Shown here piece after piece: positions 58,084 through 64,000 of a DNA stretch of 64,000 nucleotides. The notes beneath the pieces are model-generated. The model made no database searches. It was not told the origin of the DNA and was given only the letters and a program-made list of their open reading frames with translations. Made by a program: the position numbers and the translations under genes. The DNA is from Mixophyes australis (lineage: Eukaryota; Chordata; Amphibia; Anura; Limnodynastidae), in assembly GCA_036250195.1 (NCBI GenBank), contig JAVHZZ010000006.1:167482424-167546423 (forward strand), read 5' to 3'. How positions within the stretch are numbered: the first letter of the stretch is position 1; each line of letters starts with the position of its first letter.

Positions 58084-58107
58084 GTACCGAGCTGAGCAGC
58101 TCGGTAC
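58084..58107. promoter_or_regulatory. subterminal palindrome of hAT C
   Basis: GTACCGAGCTG, AG, CAGCTCGGTAC: 11-bp perfect arms with a 2-nt centre, 60 bp inside the terminus. Equivalents lie at 8690-8714, 38861-38885 and 15416-15440. In hAT elements subterminal motifs are bound by the transposase; that role is inferred here. Confidence 0.6.
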
Positions 58108-58196
58108 TCTCCCGCCCATTCCGAATCCAAATCGAGGCCGAACGTCATTGTGACGTTGTCGGATCTCGGGACTCGGTTCTCGCGATACTTCAACTT

Positions 58197-58204
58197 TATA
58201 AATA
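58197..58204 (+). promoter_or_regulatory. TATA box of hAT C transposase
   Basis: TATAAATA follows TCTCGCGA (58178-58185) and precedes a segment conserved with element B (CCACAGCAATCCATCGCCATTTGACAGAGGG region). Transcription would start near 58230 and pass through the whole array before the ATG at 60798, unless the array is spliced out. Confidence 0.6.
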
Positions 58205-58382
58205 CACGCCTCCACAGCAATCCATCGCCATTTGACAGAGGGAGAGAGCAGGGTGTAGTCATAGGCTAATTAGAGCAGGGACAGAGAATACAATATTGTT
58301 CTTGCAATTGCTCTAACCAAAATCGCTAGTGCAGAGAGGAGGATAGAGGTTTATTATTTTTTCTTCATATTTGGCACTCCCC

Positions 58383-60780
58383 AGCGCTTTTGGGGTGTCC
58401 CCCATAATTGTGCATTAATATTTCTGGCTGTCAAAAGTCATATCTGTCAGCAGTATCTACTAAATAATTTGTAGCACACCTCAGTGCTTTTGGGGTGTCC
58501 TCCCTAATTGTGCATTAATATTTCTGGCTGTCAAAAGTCATCTGTCAGCAGTATCTACTAAATAATTTTTAGCACTCCTCAGTGTTTTTGGGGTGTCCTC
58601 CCTAATTGTGCATTAATATTTCTGGCTGTCAAAAGTCATATCTGTCAGCAGTATCTACTAAATAATTTGTAGCACTCCTCAGTGCTTTTGGGGTGTCCTC
58701 CCTAATTGTGCATTAATATTTCTGGCTGTCAAAAGTCATATCTGTCAGCAGTATCTACTAAATAATTTTTAGCACTCCTCAGTGTTTTTGGGGTGTCCTC
58801 CCTAATTGTGCATTAATATTTCTGGCTGTCAAAAGTCATATCTGTCAGCAGTATCTACTAAATAATTTTTAGCACTCCTCAGTGTTTTTGGGGTGTCCTC
58901 CCTAATTGTGCATTAATATTTCTGGCTGTCAAAAGTCATATCTGTCAGCAGTATCTACTAAATAATTTTTAGCACTCCTCAGTGTTTTTGGGGTGTCCTC
59001 CCTAATTGTGCATTAATATTTCTGGCTGTCAAAAGTCATATCTGTCAGCAGTATCTACTAAATAATTTTTAGCACTCCTCAGTGTTTTTGGGGTGTCCTC
59101 CCTAATTGTGCATTAATATTTCTGGCTGTCAAAAGTCATATCTGTCAGCAGTATCTACTAAATAATTTTTAGCACTCCTCAGTGTTTTTGGGGTGTCCTC
59201 CCTAATTGTGCATTAATATTTCTGGCTGTCAAAAGTCATAACTGTCAGCAGAATCTACTAAATAATTTTTAGCACTCCTCAGTGTTTTTGGGGTGTCCTC
59301 CCTAATTGTGCATTAATATTTCTGGCTGTCAAAAGTCATATCTGTCAGCAGTATCTACTAAATAATTTTTAGCACTCCTCAGTGTTTTTGGGGTGTCCTC
59401 CCTAATTGTGCATTAATATTTCTGGCTGTCAAAAGTCATATCTGTCAGCAGTATCTACTAAATAATTTTTAGCACTCCTCAGTGTTTTTGGGGTGTCCTC
59501 CCTAATTGTGCATTAATATTTCTGGCTGTCAAAAGTCATATCTGTCAGCAGTATCTACTAAATAATTTTTAGCACTCCTCAGTGTTTTTGGGGTGTCCTC
59601 CCTAATTGTGCATTAATATTTCTGGCTGTCAAAAGTCATATCTGTCAGCAGTATCTACTAAATAATTTTTAGCACTCCTCAGTGTTTTTGGGGTGTCCTC
59701 CCTAATTGTGCATTAATATTTCTGGCTGTCAAAAGTCATATCTGTCAGCAGTATCTACTAAATAATTTTTAGCACTCCTCAGTGTTTTTGGGGTGTCCTC
59801 CCTAATTGTGCATTAATATTTCTGGCTGTCAAAAGTCATATCTGTCAGCAGTATCTACTAAATAATTTTTAGCACTCCTCAGTGTTTTTGGGGTGTCCTC
59901 CCTAATTGTGCATTAATATTTCTGGCTGTCAAAAGTCATATCTGTCAGCAGTATCTACTAAATAATTTTTAGCACTCCTCAGTGTTTTTGGGGTGTCCTC
60001 CCTAATTGTGCATTAATATTTCTGGCTGTCAAAAGTCATAACTGTCAGCAGAATCTACTAAATAATTTTTAGCACTCCTCAGTGTTTTTGGGGTGTCCTC
60101 CCTAATTGTGCATTAATATTTCTGGCTGTCAAAAGTCATATCTGTCAGCAGTATCTACTAAATAATTTTTAGCACTCCTCAGTGTTTTTGGGGTGTCCTC
60201 CCTAATTGTGCATTAATATTTCTGGCTGTCAAAAGTCATATCTGTCAGCAGTATCTACTAAATAATTTTTAGCACTCCTCAGTGTTTTTGGGGTGTCCTC
60301 CCTAATTGTGCATTAATATTTCTGGCTGTCAAAAGTCATATCTGTCAGCAGTATCTACTAAATAATTTTTAGCACTCCTCAGTGTTTTTGGGGTGTCCTC
60401 CCTAATTGTGCATTAATATTTCTGGCTGTCAAAAGTCATATCTGTCAGCAGTATCTACTAAATAATTTTTAGCACTCCTCAGTGTTTTTGGGGTGTCCTC
60501 CCTAATTGTGCATTAATATTTCTGGCTGTCAAAAGTCATATCTGTCAGCAGTATCTACTAAATAATTTTTAGCACTCCTCAGTGTTTTTGGGGTGTCCTC
60601 CCTAATTGTGCATTAATATTTCTGGCTGTCAAAAGTCATATCTGTCAGCAGTATCTACTAAATAATTTTTAGCACTCCTCAGTGTTTTTGGGGTGTCCTC
60701 CCTAATTGTGCATTAATATTTCTGGCTGTCAAAAGTCATAACTGTCAGCAGAATCTACTAAATAATTTTTAGCACTCCCC
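58383..60780 (+). repeat. 24-unit, 100-bp tandem array in the hAT C leader
   Basis: Unit starts (AGYGNTTTTGGGGTGTCC) fall at 58383, 58483, 58581 and 58681, then every 100 bp to 60681; a partial unit at 60781 runs into the start codon. Units from 58781 on are almost identical. Three variant units (59181, 59981, 60681) carry AACTGTCAGCAGAATC in place of ATCTGTCAGCAGTATC. Every unit has two CTGTCA hexamers, normally 16 nt apart. The period is not a multiple of three and stops occur in the frames, so it is non-coding. Confidence 0.95.
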
Positions 60781-60797
60781 AGTGGTTTGCGCTCAGA

Positions 60798-63791
60798 ATG
60801 GATTCAAAGCAGTCCACATATGATCTAAATGAGCAACCAGGTTCTGTCACCAGTCCTGATGTTAGTGTTCCCAGTACGTCATCTGGCCAAGGCGATGTCA
60901 AACAACAGAGTGTTTTCAAATTAGTGCAAAAAACAAAAACCAAAAAAAAATTTACTGTATTGAAGCGAAAAAGAAGTGTAACTGAGCAAAAGTTAAGTGA
61001 CGATAAAAAAAAAATTGCAAGCATGCCATTCTACACACGCAGTGGCAAAGAGAGAATGAGGCCTTCACCTTTGGCTATTAGTGGCAGATCCCAAAAAGTT
61101 ACCCAGCCTACAATTGGTGCACAACTACTGTTACGCGTCAAAGCTGAGCTGCAAGATAACAGTGAGGCATTACAGGAGAATATTTGCTCTGATTCACAAA
61201 TGACAACAATCCCTGTGGAGAGTCCATCCAACAGTGGGATGTCTAATCGTGAGCATTCTGCTGATGTGTGCCTTAATAGCCCGAGTGTAGCCGGTGATAC
61301 CCAAATTGAGGATGCCACTTTGGAATTAGAAGAGGATGAGGGGGAGATTTGTGTAGGCGACGAGGGCGCTAATGAGGATGTTGATGAGGATGAGGTTGTT
61401 TGTGTAAGTCCTGCACCAGTGGCAGCAGTTCTGGCACGTGACAAGAAAAAGGCCATTGTCATGCCTGGGCATAAAACAAAAAAATCCACTTCTTATGTGT
61501 GGAATTATTTCTACCCAAATCCAGACAACAATTGTATAGCCATTTGTAGTGTATGTGAAGCCACAGTCAGTCGAGGGAGGGACCTTAACCATCTTGGAAC
61601 CTCGTCTATGTTACGCCATTTAACGAGAGTTCATGGCAAAGTGTTGGGAAAAGCTGAAAGTTCTTCCCAAAAGAATACAAGCACTCCCTCATCAGCTAAG
61701 ACCCTCCGCTCACCGACATACCGACGGCTACAAAATACACCCACCACACCATCCTCATCAATATCCTCAGTAGCGCTCGGAGTTAGCCCGGCATCCCACT
61801 TAAGGCTGGATGACTCCGGCACTATTATTGATTCCTCTGAAGAAAGCGTTAGTCCTGCTGCTGCTGTTGCTGCTGCTGGGGGTGAATCGTCATCCCAGAG
61901 GCAGGTGAATAAAATGAGCAGTCCTACATTTCAGCAATTAACTGTGAAACAATCATTTGCGAGGGGAAGCAAATATGACAGCAGTCACCCAGTCGCCAAG
62001 CGAATCACAGACGCCATGGCTGCAATGTTAGTGTTAGATCTGCGTCCAATCTCCACAATAAACGCAGCTGGTTTTTCACAGTTAATTGAGGTTTTGTGTC
62101 CGCGTTACAGAATTCCATCGCGACACCATTTCTCCCGTAAAGCTATTCCACAACTATACCAAAAAGTGTGTAAAAATGTAGAGATTGCGCTGAAAAATGC
62201 CATTCTGCCCACTGTTCACTTAACCACAGATATGTGGACAAGTGGAAGTGGCCAAACCAAAGACTATATGACTGTGACAGCCCACTGGGTTGGTCATTCA
62301 CCTTCACCAGCAGGAACAGCAGCAGCATGTACACCACTACGTAACATTTGTCACAGGCAGGCCACTCTTTGTATCACCGGCTTCACTAACAGGCATACGG
62401 CTGACAATTTGTTACGCAAACTGAGAGATGTGATTGATGCATGGCTTATACCACTCGGACTCTCCCCAGGGTATGTCATTTCAGATAACGCCAACAATAT
62501 AGTGCGAGCATTACAGCTGGGTGATTTCCAACATATTCCCTGTTTTGCTCACACCATCAACTTGGTGGTGCAGAGCTTCCTATGAAATAATCGTGAGGTG
62601 CAGGAGATGCTTTCGGTGGCCCGTAAAATTTCAGGCCATTTCAGTCATTCAGCCACAGCATGTAGGAGATTACAGCAGCTCCAAGAGCAGTTTAACTTGC
62701 CCTGCCACCAACTTAAGCAAGAGGTGGTAACTCGGTGGAATTCCACCCTGTACATGCTTCAGAGGATGGAGGAACAGCGCAAAGCCATCCAAGCATATTG
62801 CACAAGTCATGACATTGGGAAAGGAGGGGGGATGTATTTCACTCTTGCACAGTGGGGAATCCTTTCAGTGCTGTGCAAGGTGCTGAAACCATTTGAAGTT
62901 GTGACATGTGAGGTCAGTGCAGACTCTGCTAGTTTGAGCCAAGTCATTCCTTTAATTAGACTATTGGAAAAGCAGCTTGAGAAAATGAAGGAGGAGCTGA
63001 AAGCAAGCAATTCAGCAAAGTATGTTGGCCTTGTCGATCAAGTACTTAATTCGCTTCACAATGATCCTCGAGTTATTAAGATCTTGAACTCGGATCAGTA
63101 CGTTTTGGCCACTGTGCTTGATCCAAGGTTTAAAACCTACATTGAGTCTTTACTTGTAAATGAGCGAGATGTGAACTTTTGCAAGGAGCTATTGCTCAGC
63201 AAGTTGGCCGCTGAACTGGGCCTCGGCTTGACGACGTGTCCTCCTTCACTTTCTCAAGCTGTTGCTCGTAAAAAATTAAATTTCCAAAAAAGAAGCAGGG
63301 AAGACACAGGGGGCAGACCAGAACAATTTAACATCTGGGCTGGTTTGAAGGATTTTTCAAAAAAATGTGTCACTTTGCCCATAACTCCATCCAATATGAG
63401 TATAAACATGCAAAGGATGGTGGAGGATTACTTTCAAGAGGTAGTTGATATGGAAATGTCAGACAGTCCCTTTCCTTACTGGGAAGAAAAGCAGGCCATT
63501 TGGAAACCCATGTACAAACTTGCTTTGCAATACCTAAGCTGCCCACCCTCCAGTGTGTACTCTGAACGAGTGTTCAGCACAGCAGGGAACTTAGTCAGTG
63601 ATCGCCGTAGAAGGTTACTTCCCAAAAATGTGGAGAAAATGATGTTTATAAAAATGAACTACATCTTCCACGAGGAAGGCCTTCACCATCCAAGACATCC
63701 AAGCACTGACTGTTCTCTAATGGCGGATTCAAGCGGCGATGAATTGATAGTCTGTGATGATGACGTACACACTGATGAGGGTGAGGATTAA
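60798..63791 (+). pseudogene. BED-type hAT transposase (element C), one in-frame stop
   Basis: The frame of about 997 codons has one internal TGA at 62583-62585 (codon 596). The start MDSKQSTY is shared with element B. Domains: basic/serine-rich N-terminus (1-125), acidic linker (about 170-205), BED zinc finger (about 230-280; W235, C250, C253, H274, H279), low-complexity segment, RNase-H-like core with D478 in LTTDMW, D563 in VISDNANN, C582-H585 in CFAHTINLV, a helical insertion, E923 in YSERVFSTAG, and the hAT dimerisation region (about 890-955). The TGA follows directly after the CFAH block, so any product would lose the insertion domain, glutamate and dimerisation region. hAT transposases cut and paste with 8-bp duplications. 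The acidic C-terminus ends at TAA 63789-63791, earlier than in D. Codons are otherwise intact, suggesting recent activity. Confidence 0.9.
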
Positions 63792-64000
63792 GCTGAAGAT
63801 GATGCCGATAACATCTTTTTAAAACTTTCTATGTAAGTGTAGGGTGCAATCTACCCCCAAAGAGGAAAGGGACTTGTGGCATTTCCATATCACATACCAT
63901 CTTGAAAGGCTGCTGTTAGGGCAATTTATCCTTAAGGGTAGGGTGTCATAGACAGAGTGACCCTAAACTGGCTTTGTCCATTTTTCATAATATTGTACAG

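Larger units (their letters stand above)
58025..64000 (+). mobile_element. hAT element C, left end to near the 3' end (runs off window)
   Basis: It starts TAGAGATGGGCGGGTCCGG. The 8 bp before it are GTTATTAG, but the right end is outside the window, so the duplication cannot be checked. Order: terminal repeat, subterminal palindrome (58084-58107), inverted CRE-like half sites (ACGTCA and TGACGT near 58143-58155), TCTCGCGA, TATA box, leader with the 100-bp array, a transposase frame with one stop, and 209 bp of 3' sequence. It is the most complete member of the family in the window and the likely type of source for the A and B deletion derivatives. Confidence 0.9.

Noticed and set aside
58383..60780. 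CRISPR-like array
   Set aside because: Units are contiguous 100-bp repeats without spacers, in a vertebrate hAT leader.
61031..61489. 152-residue minus-strand protein
   Set aside because: It is the antisense shadow of the hAT transposase acidic linker and start of the BED region.

Overview
The window looks like non-genic, repeat-rich DNA from a large-genome vertebrate, most likely a frog or toad. That assignment rests on recall of amphibian repeat families: palindromic MITEs with CCAATCAG boxes, a tRNA-headed SINE with a LINE-type tail, TAGAGATG-type hAT elements, and CATACCTCCCAAC and CATACTTGCC MITEs. No database search was possible. I recognise no host protein-coding gene, rRNA, tRNA gene or CRISPR array. 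Almost all recognisable protein sequence belongs to transposons, and every transposon gene seen is broken.

Layout. 1-8.5 kb: intergenic DNA with a minus-strand SINE split by a hairpin MITE, a second SINE tail and several MITEs. 8.6-15.5 kb: a nest of hAT elements. Element A (8631-10111) has a perfect 8-bp target duplication. A separate decayed hAT copy D (to 15468) is interrupted by a 2-kb hAT-like element E (11265-13254, perfect 8-bp duplication), which probably carries another insertion, and by a palindromic MITE. 15.5-38.5 kb: mostly unassigned AT-rich DNA with MITEs, two LINE-like 3' tails, a minisatellite, an LTR-like fragment and a 1.2-kb insertion flanked by a 16-bp direct repeat. 38.8-40.7 kb: hAT element B, with the transposase N-terminus only. 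46.6-49.5 kb: a minus-strand chromodomain Ty3/gypsy remnant with LTR pieces. 50.8-51.7 kb: a minus-strand Ty1/copia-like gag and integrase remnant. 52-55.7 kb: a tandem B-A-B-A duplication with a Tc1-like fragment between copies. 58.0-64.0 kb: hAT element C, whose right end lies outside the window.

The most notable object is element C. Its open reading frame covers about 997 codons with a BED finger, the hAT catalytic residues and the dimerisation region, and one internal TGA. Between its TATA box and start codon is an array of 24 units of about 100 bp, 20 of them nearly identical and with signs of a 7-8-unit higher-order pattern. Element B carries only two diverged units at the same place. 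The hAT ends also share a subterminal palindrome whose arms co-vary between copies.

The elements show a clear order of insertion rather than a pathway: old hAT, SINE and LINE copies served as targets for younger MITEs, and target duplications of 3, 5, 6, 8 and 16 bp can be read directly.
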